This document shows positions 22,378 to 34,542 of a stretch of DNA of 64,000 bases, piece after piece. Each line of letters opens with the position of its first letter. Within the stretch, counting starts at the first letter, position 1. The stretch comes from Syngnathus acus (lineage: Eukaryota > Chordata > Actinopteri > Syngnathiformes > Syngnathidae). The notes under the pieces were generated by a model. The model was not told the DNA's origin. It did not search any database and was given only the letters and a program-made list of their open reading frames with translations. Position numbers and translations under genes: made by a program. The stretch spans positions 894,001 to 958,000 of the forward strand of contig NC_051096.1 in the NCBI RefSeq assembly GCF_901709675.1, read 5' to 3'.

Positions 22378-22489
22378 CCAACTGACTCTGTTATTACATT
22401 CTCGTTACTCTGAGGATTGCATCAACTCTAATCATGCCTCCAAAGGAAGTAAGTGGGAGCAGTAAAGCCATCCTAAAACACAAAGACGC

Positions 22490-23585
22490 TGTTGGATTTT
22501 GTCCACAATTTAGGGAGTGCTATCTGCGCCTCACGGCAAAAGCCATTGCCAATCACCTGTTATCCAATTCACTCACTGCGTGCTCGTTTAATTTCTTCAG
22601 ATTTAGGAAAATGCAAAGACACTGAAGCAGAAATTAGACTTACACAGGTTGGTTGAGTTCAATCATAATTCTTGTTAAGAAAGCTGTTTTCAGGAACGTA
22701 CAATACAGCGCTGGGCCCTTCAAGAGCAGAAAGTCTCCATTCAGAAAAGGCAACGTTCAAGGTTCTTTGGTGAGCTTATATTCAGTTGCCCAGGCCGGTG
22801 TGGGGCGAGTCTGATGGGTGATGAGTCGTTGGGGTGGGGCGAGTTCGCAGTAGAGTTTGATTCAATGGGAGTGGGTGCGGGTTATGGACGATTCGGTGTG
22901 TGTGTGGGGGCTGCCGTCTTCCATCCTGTCTTTCGGCCTTGGGGATCATCTTTGGCCGAGTCCTTGGCTGTCTCCTTCTGGCACCAGCTGGTTTTATCTC
23001 CAAGTGACCTTCCTGTAAACATTCTGCTCCATTCCTACACTGTCGCACCTCATCCATTCGTCATTCTTTCAATTTTGTCATTTTGTACGAAATTATGTGA
23101 GCTTTTGGCTGTGACATCATCAATTTATTAATGTTCCCTGACGATGCAAAGTTTGTTCTTTTGATACTCCATGTCTTTGCTTACATCATTACATTCTTAG
23201 TTTAATCATGCTTCCGCACGTATCTCTTCTTTGTTAAGCAAAATATTTCCCTCTGTGCAGAGCGTTCAGTAGTAATCGAAAAGCTGGCGTCTCACATTTA
23301 GGCGACATATGACGTTTAGTCAAAACACAAGATATAATCAAGTACTGAACGGTCAAGACGACTCTGGCCGTGTCCATGATTTAGAGAGAAAACATCAGGC
23401 ATGCATTACACAGTTCCTTAAGGGTCATTAAGCTATTTAGGCAACATATCAAAAGACATTTATTTTGCAGTGCACAGAAATACATATTGAATCGTGAAGT
23501 TGTAGCAACCTCTGTTATTATCTTATATCAGCGTATCTGTTATTGTGGCTAGGCGGGTTTTGTGTCTTTTGACCCTATTCCTTCA
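22490..23585 (-). mobile_element. 3' LTR of the complete element
   Basis: On the plus strand TGTTGGATTTTGTCC..CCTATTCCTTCA, 1,096 bp. The adjoining internal sequence on the minus strand, CAACAGAGGGTG (about 23597-23586), is only a modest polypurine tract. Confidence 0.88.
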
Positions 23586-24025
23586 CACCCTCTGTTGACC
23601 TCAGTTTAACTGAGGTCACCAAAAACCCATATGTGTTCGTAATCCCTCTGTCGGCCCACCACGTCCCTCTGTGGAGCCGCTTCAAGTCCCTCTGTGGGGC
23701 CGCCAATGAGTGAGAAAAATAAACATAGATAAAATTCATACCCAGACATTTGTAAAAGATGGAGAGGGGAAAGGCAATTGGCCTAGACGACATTCCAGTG
23801 ACAGCATGGAACTATCAAGGAGAGATGGCAGGGGAGATTCTTAAAAAGCGAGAAGATTCCCGAAAGAAGTGGAAGATGAAAACGAAAACGTGAGAGAAAA
23901 ATACATAAACAAATAACGAAATACATACATACATCCATACATGCACATAGACAGACAGACATCGAACGATCGCCCATTCGGTCACTCAGTCATTTGGTCT
24001 CGGTCATTCTGTCACTCGGTCATTC

Positions 24026-24068
24026 AGTCAATCAGTCAGTCAATCAATCAATCAATCAAGCAATCAAG

Positions 24069-24115
<47 letters not shown>

Positions 24116-24126
24116 GCAAGCAATCC
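24026..24126. repeat. CAAT/CAAG tetranucleotide microsatellite
   Basis: About 25 copies of CAAT with interspersed CAAG, inside the LTR element; preceded by TCAGTCATT-type imperfect repeats from about 23975. Confidence 0.95.
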
Positions 24127-24250
24127 CGCATTCACTCACAAGTGTTAATTAATTTGTAATAGTATTGCAAGCAGTTGAAACTCTATTGGAATATGTGAAT
24201 GTCCATATCTGTTCTATCAAATTCCAATCCTTCTTTGCCTTTGTATAAGG

Positions 24251-24577
24251 CACAGGTGTCAAACTCAAGGCCCGGGGGCCAGATGCAGCCAGGCACATCA
24301 TTTTATGTGGCCCGCGAAGACAAATTGTGCTTCATATTCATGTGTCATTACTCGAATTGCAAATTGTCTTCACTTTTAATAATATTCTATTTTTAAATAT
24401 TAGACCAGTTTTGTTTTACGTGTCTGATTTGAAAACGAGTTACTTGTCAGTTTATTTTGTAGCTTTTACTGTATATAATATGAGGTGCTCATACATTTAT
24501 TTGGGGTGACAGTCATAACAGCCCTCCAAAAGAAGCTATGACTACAATGCGGCCAGGGAAAAAATTTGACACCCCTG
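24251..24577. mobile_element. hAT MITE (CAGGTGTCAAACTC family)
   Basis: CACAGGTGTCAAACTCAAGG and AAATTTGACACCCCTG bound 327 bp with duplication GTATAAGG (24243-24250, 24578-24585). Intact relative of the MITE split at 21912/33929. Confidence 0.9.
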
Positions 24578-26779
24578 GTATAAGGGATAGCCTTTTCCAA
24601 GCATAGTCATCGTAATTTATTCAATCTGTTGTTTGACTAACATTTAATCATTGATCAATCACGTATCTTAATTCATGCTTTTCCTCCTTTGAAGCGACTA
24701 TGTACTTCAAACCCAAACGCCACCATTTTATAGGGAAAAACTTTTGTTGAATCTATTTGTTTTCGCCATAATACTCCTACAGTCATCTTAAATTTGTTCA
24801 ATTTATCAATCCCTTCCATTGTTTATCCTGCAAATGAATCACGTGAATAATGTGTTATTCAAACTTTAACGTTCATAAGTTATCCCCCTGTTCCAAATCC
24901 GTTTGGAGTCTGTATGTTATTGTTCCAATTTTTTTACATTTAATACTCTCCCACCTATTTGATCCTATCTTGTAAAGGTCCACAATTCATTATAAGCTAT
25001 TTTAAAACTCTCCACACTTGTTACCAGGCTTTGGCTCCATTTCACGATGTTGTCTCCCATTCACTTCATTTCTGCCAAGCTGCTTCTTCTCCTCCGTCTC
25101 GCATGTTGAAGACTTAAAAACCATCAATTCTGAAAACACTTAAAATCTCACAATTCCCCCCTTTATTTTTTTTATTTTTATTTTTTATTTTTTCCCTCCC
25201 CCTTTGGACACATTCTAAAAAATGTAAAAATAACAATGTCCATGGTAACATACCCATCGCCAGCTGGACTTCGGTGTACCTCCAGATGCCATCCTGGCCT
25301 GGAATCACCAACTCTCAGTCCCTGAAACTCGACTGGCAGCATCTCACATGGCTGTATGAACAAAAGCCATCACCCTCCTGTAGCTGTGCATGCAGCTCTC
25401 CGGACAATAAACATCCATATTACCAAAAAATAAAATTCATAATGATAAACAAAAATAATCACACACGGGCGCATGTCAAACGTATGAAATTGAAAACTGG
25501 AGCCTGCCGAGCCTGTCCTGAAAACGATCACATTTACAAACTCATTATGAAAAGTAAGGGGTTAGTTGTTAATGCATGTTCACAGACATGACACAAAATT
25601 CTCCAAGACTGCAGTTGACAACCTGCAAAGTAAACACGAGTTTAACAAATAAAGCACAATCTGCTCCCTGGGTTGCTGTTAGAGGCTGCAATACAATTAG
25701 GTAAAACATCAAAACAAAGCAAGTCATCACAAATTCCGTCACGTACATTTCGTCACACTGTCAGGTAAGTCCAGAGTTGTTGTCATACACTGTCTTGACT
25801 CAGAGTCTTGATTGTCAATGCTGGTATAGTCACGTCTAGTCATAATCTTGAATTGGGCCTTCTCCATTGAAGTCTTTTGTTGTCAATGGTGCCCCAGAGT
25901 AATCCCAAACCCATATTTATTCCAAAATTAGCCCCGATCAATCTTGCTTTTTCAAATCTGTAGTATTATTATATTTTTCAGGTGAGAGGAATGTTATCCT
26001 CTGCTGTGATCACATCACCCCAACTTTGAATCATGTTGACCATTCACAATACACAAACACCACAAGCACAGACTTAACATTCATACACCATTTCAGACAA
26101 ACTGTCATCCCACAACACACACATAAAAACATACAATATTAAATTGTAAAAGGAACCATCCCTACGCAAAATTTTCTCCTCAATTAAAATTTCCCTTTTT
26201 TATTTTAAATCCAAAATTAATATCTAATTGTCTGGTCTCCTGTCCTCTCATCGTTTGCCAACATGCAGCATGCTGGAACATGATTTGACTCCCCATTTAG
26301 TTTGCTCACATCTCACACTTAGACTATTTGACACTTCGTGTTGAGCTGTAACTTCAATATTTCCACCTTCCCATATTTCTTCCACTAAACAGTTCCATTT
26401 TGCTTTCAGTTTAAATTCATCCCTCCAAATAACTACCTCTGGCAAAGAACCAAAAAATTATAGAGCACTCCCTTTTACTGTTACCTTGTTCCTTCATTCA
26501 TCTCCTCACAAGCATAACTGACCCTCCTAAAAAATAATGATACTAAAAATAATGTTTAAAAAACAATATACACAGCTTCTTCCTGCCACTTACACTATCA
26601 CCTTGAAGATTATCGTTCTCATTTTTGTTGATGCCAATTCTTAGAATCAAAAAGAAATGCTTACTCTTGATAATGGAGTCACGCTAAATCACAAATTTTG
26701 AAACCTTCTTCCATGTTCCCCCTTTGTACCTATCAAAACCAATTAGAAATATTTTTACTGTCATGATCATCATTGTGGC

Positions 26780-26889
26780 CTTCACACTTATTGTTCCTGT
26801 ACTTTAAATTGGCAATTTTTGTACATTTGAAGCCCTTTGAGACTTGCTTGTGGGCTATATACGTAAATAAACTTGACTTGCCTTGACTT
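26780..26889 (+). mobile_element. L2 LINE 3' tail
   Basis: The words AAGCCCTTTGAGACTTGCTT, ATAAACTTGACTTG and a CTTGA-type tail are the 3' end of L2-like LINEs (compare 5256-5265 in reverse). Only the last hundred bases are present, a typical 5'-truncated insertion. Confidence 0.65.
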
Positions 26890-28135
26890 TATTATTATTC
26901 AACTTCTTCTGCATTCTTCTGCCTCTTTTTTTATTTATTTATTTATTCTTTTTTTTATTTTTTTTTATTTTATTTATTTTTTTTTAGCTTAACTACTTCT
27001 ACAAATTCATCTGATTCACTTCATTCCACTTTTAACACTTTTAACACATTCCAAATATTCATGCCAAATATTCTAAATATTTACGGTTTTCGAGAAATTT
27101 ACAAATTTTAAACCAATATTTCACCATTCAATCTTCATGGCACATTCAACATTTCTCATTTTCTTCCACATAATTCTTCCAATTCACCTTCTTTCACTTT
27201 CTAGATTAAAATTTCACATTTTCACTTTCAACATTGCGGTAACATTTTGCAAAATTTCCTGTTTCCCTTATAATTTCTAATTAATTTTTTTTGTCACTGA
27301 CTCAACCCATTTCAATTTTTGAACCGTTCATCTTATGCCTACCTATTCCAAAACTTCCCACTTTTGAAAAATTTCAAATTTTCAACTTTAAAATTCACGC
27401 CCAATTTTACAGAATTCTTTCTATATTTTCATCCATTTTCTGACCACTTCAACACGTTCCAAATTTAAACACAATCTTGTAGCATTCCCCGAATTTTTAT
27501 TCAGCCTCTACGCCTTCACACGCAATTTCTACAGAAATGACAAATTCTAATTATTATTGTTAATCCTCCGTGACCCTTGTAAGGACGAGCCGCACCAGTA
27601 ATGGATGGATGGATGGATTGTTAATCCTAACCCCAAGTGCCTATCATAAATTGCCATTCAAATCAATTGTCGCAAGGGTCATGTCACTGTATTTGTTATT
27701 TAAAAACCCTACTGTATTCTTTTTTAATTAAGTAGTGCCCTGTATTACTATTTTGCTGACTATCCAGAATTCCAACTTTCTTATGGCCCCTCACCCCTTC
27801 AAACTCAAATATGCATCCTATAAATCAGTCGCAATTGATGTGTAATTAAATTCTGTCGTTTCGATAAAGGTCAATTAAGTTTAGCAATTCAGCCTTCTTT
27901 TGCCCGAATCCAAATTTTCACCGATCCAATTATAAAATTTCATTATTTCAATTAGATTCATCGTGTTTTCGAAATGCTATGTTACATATCGAAATTTATG
28001 ATTCAAATGATTTAATTTCTATCGATCAATGTCCACTTTGCCCAGTTTCTGATCACGCTGTTGTATGATTTGTTATTATTAGTGCATCTTCACTGTCCAT
28101 ATCTATGTATTTTGTTTTTTATCCCCGTTTCAGTG

Positions 28136-28369
28136 TCAATAAGCAGCCTTATTATTCCCTCTTTTATCAAAACTCCTCAGACATGTCCGCCCCAGCACCC
28201 AAACACACTTCCATCCCTTTTGTCCCTTACTCCACCAACTTTGTAATGCTTCAGCAGTCTTTAGCAATGTGTCCAGTTTGACTTCATGTGCCTCGTGCAA
28301 GTCTTTAGCAGCCTCTCCTCTTAGATTCTCATGATGATGACTCAGGGCTGGATTGTCCGCCATTCTCAA
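28136..28369 (-). other. Second copy of the conserved 77-codon frame
   Basis: Begins MRMADNPALSHHHENLRG and differs from 17120-16887 by only a few residues. Same caveats as that entry; function unknown. Confidence 0.3.
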
Positions 28370-30126
28370 ATGCGTCCATCTTGTCTTTATTCTTTCAGTC
28401 CATTTTCTTTTTGATCTGCAACTGTGTGTATTCCACCAACTGTATGGTTCTCGTCCTGTGAAGAGCTGTGCTTGCCCCCTTCAAGCATGATAATAGTTCC
28501 CGTTGTTCTCCCAAAGGTCAAAGGTGTCTCATGACCAGGGACAGTCCTCTGTTGATTTTGAGACAGCCAGTGGAGTACGAGGACTCAGTTCAGGACTTGT
28601 GCCACACGCTAGGGCAGAACACACTAGGACACAAATTTCACAAACTATCTTCGTGTTATCAGTCTTCCTGTGTAGTATTTGTTCCTTACACCCCAAATCT
28701 TCCTATTAACATTTTGTCTCCTATCAGTTGCGCACACTCATCATCTTACTATCAAGCCGCCCTTATCAAATGCTTTTTTTTTTTTTTTTTTTTTTTTGAG
28801 TAATCCATCCACCCGACCCATTAACACAGCTAAACTCCTCGTTCCAGTGTTTATCATCAAATAAAGTTCCGAAATCCTTTGTATTAAACTGTAATGTAAT
28901 TTAACAATCTACCAACATGGTTGTATATGCAGTGAATGTTATTGTTCAATCTATAGGTCATACAGCGCCAGTGTTCCAAATATGACACTCCTCCTTGATT
29001 TACCATCTCATATGTTGTTGTTGTCAGCAGCGCTAAATGATAGTGCTTGAAAGTGAATGTCTTATCGCCCAATTTAAAACACATGCCACATTTGAGCTCG
29101 TATTTATTCATTTATTTATTTGCCATCCTCATGTTAGCTGGCATGCGTCAGAATTCAAATGTAATTTTGCTTTTAATTTTAAGTCTTTCAAAATTGCTAT
29201 ATCCTTACTGCACCGAGAAAAACAGTTAAATATATCTTTAAAAACAAACAAAAACAATCTCTGCTCCTGCACAGACTCTTAAAAGTGGCACCCAAATGCC
29301 AGCTTACAACTCAAACCTCCTCCTTCACTCTCACATTTTTGATAAAACAGTCTATTTATCGAGACACTGTCATCACGTACTAAATAATGGCCTCCAAATA
29401 TAATGTTGTTGCTGTGGTCCCTCAAAACATGTGACTAGAATTTGGACAATTATTAACCCCCATCAATTGATCAATTATCTCCTCACTAAATTCCTAGCCT
29501 GTTACCCTATCTGCATAAAAAAAAACCATTTACAATGCAGGCGATAAGAGAATAACAAGGAACACCTGAACCCTAACCCAAGAACACAAGAAAAACATAA
29601 CAATAAACAAAATAAACCCAAGTGCTCCAAATGTTTCCTCATTAAAATTTTAGCCTTTTTGTGCAGAGCACCATTTCTAATCATTGACCTAATTTTATCC
29701 TTACTTTAATCCCAATCACGAATGCCCCCTACTTAATAATTTACTTGGTGTTCTTTTAATAAAAAGTGCCCCCTTGCAATGCCGTTTTTATTTGTTGTTT
29801 TTAACTCTAAGTGATTCAAATCTTTGATTTATTCTTACATGTAACCACCTTGCATAGTCTAATGTCCTAATCGATCAATAATTCCTCCTGAATGTAACAT
29901 CTGCAATCACAATTTAATTTGATCCAATTCTACAATGTATGTTCTCTCTCTTACTCTCACATTTTTTATGAGGGCTGGGCACTCTCCTCGTTGGACCAGT
30001 TTCTCCCCACAGCCCTCAGATTATTCTATAATTTCTCATTTTTACATTTAACAATGCCAATCTGATAAACCATTGTCTAGCACACCATCTTCGTGCAACA
30101 TTTTAGCCCAATTCCATCATTTATAA

Positions 30127-30967
30127 CAGTGGTTCCCAAAGTGGGCGGTACCGCCCCCCTGGGGGCGGTGGAAAGATCTGGGGGGGCGGTGAGGAAGAAA
30201 GGGGCGGTAGGGGGGCGGTAGGGGGGCGGCAGTCGATTTGTACACAACACGCCGCTCTGGCCCAGTCAGATCCGACAGCATAGACTACAAAAGCAAAAGC
30301 TCAGGTTTGTAATTTCAAGCTTGTAATGTTCAGAATATTATCTTATAATAAAAACCGCATTCTGGCGGTCAACATCATCTTGAGTTCAAGTCAACATGAA
30401 ATTGGGGACTCGCCAGAACGCGCCGTGTTGTGTTGAGCTGGTTAGGGCAGTGGTCCCCAACCACCGGGCCGCGGACCGGTACCGGTCCGTGGGTCACTTG
30501 GTACCGGGCCGCCAAGCCGCACAGAATTATTTTTTTTATCGACGATCAATTAATTCAGGTCAAGACACTCGTCCCGGTCACGTGACATGTTTCCCCAGTC
30601 GAGCCCGCAAAGCTAATATGTGGCGACAGGCTAACTAACCAGGCAGTGAAGCATTCAAAACTGCTTCAACACATGGAGACCAAGCATCCTGCAATAAAAG
30701 ACAAACCTTAAATCACTTCGGGTGTCATTGTCTCCGATTACGTCTAGATGGGACCGGCTCGTTTCTGAGAAACAAACTCAGTGCTCCCACTAATTCAACG
30801 TAATGGTAATGATATTATAAATGTATTATTTATTTATTTATATAAATGCATTATTTATTTATATAAATGTATTATTTATTTATATAAATGCCTTGGGGGG
30901 GGGGGGCGCTAGGAATTCACTGGGGAGCCAAAGGGGGCGCCAGCCTGCAAAAGTTTGGGAACCACTG
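30127..30967. mobile_element. hAT element in copy 2 only, with a second hAT fragment inside
   Basis: CAGTGGTTCCCAAAGTGGGC and AAGTTTGGGAACCACTG bound 841 bp with duplication ATTTATAA (30119-30126, 30968-30975). Copy 1 has the empty site AATTTATAACGAAC at about 19240. At 30448 the left end of the CAGTGGTCCCCAACC MITE family starts inside it, without a matching right end; G-runs mark both subterminal regions. Confidence 0.9.
30562..30714 (+). pseudogene. hAT transposase fragment (ZBED-like)
   Basis: One frame reads SRARKANMWRQAN, and a shifted frame continues with codons for KHMETKHPAIKDKP, the BED-finger neighbourhood (HMExKHP) of GTF2IRD2/ZBED5-like transposases. Very short and frameshifted; only useful for classification. 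Confidence 0.6.
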
Positions 30968-32113
30968 ATTTATAACAAACTGATACACAAAGACAAACAT
31001 AGATAACACACGGGCCCACAACATAGACATGACAATCTTCCCAGTTGATGACAAGGGGGGGGCAACCGAAGTGTGGAGAGCCTCGCCACCACCACGTCGC
31101 ACAATGCAACCCCCCACCTCTGTCCAAAATATGCATTTGTGCCCACCTGACCGTTTGGCCCAAACTTTAGAGCCGCACCCTTTTGAAAACAAAAATGGTT
31201 ACAGTTTAACCCCACCACACAATGGGATACAACCTTCATGCTAATTATATATATTCTTTATCAAATTCTTTTTAAGCCATTTTTCTGACTCCAACTCACA
31301 TGCCAAATATAAATCAACAATTTTATACAAATCAACTTATTGTTCTTCATGAACCACAAATCATCACTTCCACCCCATGAACAGCAGCACCACAACTAAT
31401 CACTCACTTCTCCAGCTGCGTCGCTGTCCCATCTGACAGCCAAGCCTGCTTTCCACACAACATCATCATAGTCACACTTCAACAATTATGTAGCGACCTG
31501 GTTAACCCAGTTACCCTTCGCCCTAGACAACAATATAAGTCTCTAAGGTCGCACTATTGAGGTCGCCAGGCATCTGTCCTGCTATATCAGCGATGCCTTC
31601 ACCTTTTTTTTTTTTTTTTTTTTTTTTCACGAGTCCCCGACTCGTATTGGTGGCCTGGCCGATCCAATCGACCCTGACCTTAGGCAACAGTACAAAGTCC
31701 CTAAGCGTCTACTATTGAGGCCACTCCGGTGCCCATATGCTAGCCATTGGCATCCCACAAGTTCCACGGTGTGAGTTTCCTTCGCTGATCAGACGAAGTC
31801 CTCACCACCTTTCTCCTTTTCTTTTCCACAAAATGTCACTTTTTCACCAGTTCCCATACAAGCATAAATGTAGTATATACATACAACCACAATTCCTGAA
31901 CACAGAGCTAAAATGATTAATTTTTAATTTTAATTTTACTCCGCTTTCACTCCACAACATTGCTGAACTGGGAGATTTTTATAAAAAAAAAGTTCCCCCT
32001 TACCTTTTGTGTTGATCGGACTGCAATATTGTTGAGCAAGAGCGGAGATGGAAGAATCCTTCCTGGAGCATGCACTTTCCCTTCTGAAGAAATCACGTCG
32101 GATGGTCACCATT

Positions 32114-33211
32114 TGTTGGATTTTGTCCACAATTTAGGGAGCGCTATCTGCGCCTCACGGCAAAAGCCATTGCCAATCACCTGTTATCCAATTCACTCAC
32201 TGCGTGCTCGTTTAATTTCTTCAGATTTAGGAAAATGCAAAGACACTGAAGCAGAAATTAGACTTACACAGGTTGGTTGAGTTCAATCATAATTCTTGTT
32301 AAGAAAGCTCTGTTTTCAGGAACGTACAATACAGCGCTGGGCCCTTCAAGAGCAGAAAGTCTCCATTCAGAAAAGGCAACGTTCAAGGTTCTTTGGTGAG
32401 CTTATATTCAGTTGCCCAGGCCGGTGTGGGGCGAGTCTGATGGGTGATGAGTCGTTGGGGTGGGGCGAGTTCGCAGTAGAGTTTGATTCAATGGGAGTGG
32501 GTGCGGGTTATGGACGATTCGGTGTGTGTGTGGGGGCTGCCGTCTTCCATCCTGTCTTTCGGCCTTGGGGATCATCTTTGGCCGAGTCCTTGGCTGTCTC
32601 CTTCTGGCACCAGCTGGTTTTATCTCCAAGTGACCTTCCTGTAAACATTCTGCTCCATTCCTACACTGTCGCACCTCATCCATTCGTCATTCTTTCAATT
32701 TTGTCATTTTGTACGAAATTATGTGAGCTTTTGGCTGTGACATCATCAATTTATTAATGTTCCCTGACGATGCAAAGTTTGTTCTTTTGATACTCCATGT
32801 CTTTGCTTACATCATTACATTCTTAGTTTAATCATGCTTCCGCACGTATCTCTTCTTTGTTAAGCAAAATATTTCCCTCTGTGCAGAGCGTTCAGTAGTA
32901 ATCGAAAAGCTGGCGTCTCACATTTAGGCGACATATGACGTTTAGTCAAAACACAAGATATAATCAAGTACTGAATGGTCAAGACGACTCTGGCCGTGTC
33001 CATGATTTAGAGAGAAAACATCAGGCATGCATTACACAGTTCCTTAAGGGTCATTAAGCTATTTAGGCAACATATCAAAAGACATTTATTTTGCAGTGCA
33101 CAGAAATACATATTGAATCGTGAAGTTGTAGCAACCTCTGTTATTATCTTATATCAGCGTATCTGTTATTGTGGCTAGGCGGGTTTTGTGTCTTTTGACC
33201 CTATTCCTTCA
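32114..33211 (-). mobile_element. 5' LTR of the complete element
   Basis: 1,098 bp, same ends as the 3' LTR. Its 3' side is followed on the minus strand by AATGGTGACCATCCGACGTG (32113-32094), in the place and style of a primer-binding site (TGGTGACC-CCGACGTGA). Confidence 0.88.
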
Positions 33212-33929
33212 ACGCTCCTAAAGCAATGCGACAGTGAGCGTCCAGCGTGCTGCGGTTACGCAATCGGACCAAATTAAACTCCCTGCGCACTGAGGTCCAC
33301 TTAAATTTTGGAAAGTCCATTAGGACTTTGAAAATATTTTCTAAATTTTAGCGACCGTCCTGTCACAATAATGCGACCAGCGCGGTGCAGTTGCGCGGTC
33401 GGCGGCGCGCTACGGTTGCGCGTTCGGCGGTTCGCTGCAGTTGCGCGATCGGACAAAATTAAGCTCCCTGCGCAATGAGGTCCACTTAAATTTTGGAAAG
33501 TACATCAGGACTTTAAAATTATTTTCTAAATTACAGCGACGGCTCTGTCACAATAATGCAACCAGGGCGGTGCAGTTGCGCGGTCGGCGACGCGCTAGTT
33601 GCGCGTTCGGCGGTGCGCTGCAGTTGCACGATCGGACAAAAATGCGTAAATGTAACAATGCTTAAAAAAACGTTTGCTTGGAACGGATTATATTTTCCCC
33701 ATTATTTGTAATGGGAAATCATGATTTGGAATTCGAACGATTCACTTCTCGAACAGCCTTCTGGAACAGATTGTGGTCGAAAACCGAGGCTCCACTGTAT
33801 TGTTAAAAGTGAAGACAATTTGCTATTCTAGTTATGACATGAATTTGATGCACAATTTGTCTTCGCGGGTCCTATAAAATGATGTGGCGGGCCGTATCTG
33901 GCACCCGCGCCTTGAGTTTGACACATGTG

Positions 33930-34057
33930 ACTTAGTAAAAGAACTGGAATGCACATCACTAACAATCAGCAAGGTGGCTAGATTTGAGGAGAAGGGCGTG
34001 ACTTATTTGCGAACGATTACAGAGAAACCTGGAATAGAGTGAAATGGAACAGAGTGG
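33930..34057. other. Short unassigned interval
   Basis: No repeat end or coding feature recognised between the outer MITE and the next solo LTR. Confidence 0.5.
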
Positions 34058-34542
34058 TGTGGTGAATGGTCTTTGTTGCTTCGCTGATCTCCAAAAAACA
34101 CTCGGTGGACGATGGCTGGCCCAGGGAAGGAAGCACTCCAGTGACACACGGCTGATTGGGAAAATATTTTATTCAACCGATGTCAGAGTGATGTCTCTCC
34201 AAAAGTTCGAGTGGCCCCCAAAACCAAAGATGTTTCAGCCCTCAAAAGCAAAGATGTTCGCCCTGTTCTCTCTCTCTCCCTCGCTCCCCATCATTTGTAC
34301 CTCGTAAGACAACAGCTGCGGTTCGAGTCTCACTCTTCTGGTTCCTTCCGATGCCCCTAAAAGGCCATGGACAAGGGTCTTCCTGGTCATGGACGAATGG
34401 CCCTTCCATATTCTAAGTACCTACACATTACTGAAACTAGAGCTTCTCTGTACCGCAAAAATAGCTTAGGGTCTTCTCACTGCTGCTAGGTCGCCATCTA
34501 AGGTGACATACAGAGACGCATAGAATCCAAAATTTCACTACA
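34058..34542 (-). mobile_element. Solo LTR (second family), 485 bp
   Basis: TGTGGTGAATGGTCTTTG..AATTTCACTACA with duplication GTGG (34054-34057, 34543-34546). Same family and polarity as 15565-16088; AATAAAATATTTTCCC on the minus strand is the polyadenylation region. Confidence 0.9.

Larger units (their letters stand above)
23586..32113 (-). other. Internal region of the complete LTR element
   Basis: About 8.5 kb, AT-rich, without long open frames. Landmarks from the right: primer-site-like sequence, splice-donor-like AAAGGTAAGG on the minus strand (about 32007-31998), poly-T runs (about 31604, 28775), a terminus of the foldback family ending CTAGTT-like at about 27270-27560, GGAT repeats (about 27601-27616), an A/T-rich stretch (26930-26990), and CAAT repeats (about 24026-24125). 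The 27270-32113 part is shared with copy 1; 23586-27270 has no counterpart in the window. Confidence 0.65.
22490..33211 (-). mobile_element. Complete, young non-coding LTR retroelement (copy 2)
   Basis: LTRs at 22490-23585 (3') and 32114-33211 (5', minus sense) are nearly identical: I noticed only about three differences, including a 2-base indel. The whole is bracketed by the 4-bp duplication ACGC (22486-22489, 33212-33215). The internal 8.5 kb has no gag, protease, reverse transcriptase or integrase motif that I can see; after subtracting inserted MITEs it resembles a LARD-type non-autonomous element. It needs proteins from a related autonomous element. The length also includes a hAT insertion (30127-30967), a hAT MITE (24251-24577) and a LINE tail (about 26780-26889). 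Confidence 0.85.
22108..33797 (+). mobile_element. Tigger-like (Tc1/mariner) element, split by the LTR element
   Basis: The left end CAGTAGAGCCTCGGTTTTCG and right end CGAAAACCGAGGCTCCACTG are inverted repeats flanked by TA on both sides. The left half has an ATG at 22435 opening MPPKEVSGSSKAILKH, like the start of Tigger transposases, but the frame is cut by the LTR at 22490. The right half (33212-33797) is built of repeated TTGCGCG-TTCGGCGG words around 33370-33640 and has no transposase. Non-autonomous. Confidence 0.78.
21912..33929. mobile_element. Outermost hAT MITE, split by an 11.7-kb insertion
   Basis: The left part begins CAGGGGTGTCAAACTCA (21912) and reaches 22107; the right part (33798-33929) ends GAGTTTGACACATGTG. 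The flanks ACTTAAAA and ACTTAGTA agree at six of eight positions, as for an aged hAT duplication. An intact relative, 327 bp, lies at 24251-24577. Between the halves sits the Tigger-like element that in turn contains the LTR element. Confidence 0.78.

Noticed and set aside
22782-23131. Open frames of 91-153 codons on both strands within the LTRs (also at 2126-2513, 20626-21040, 32296-32757)
   Set aside because: They lie in LTR sequence, overlap on opposite strands and are conserved only because the LTRs are copies of each other.
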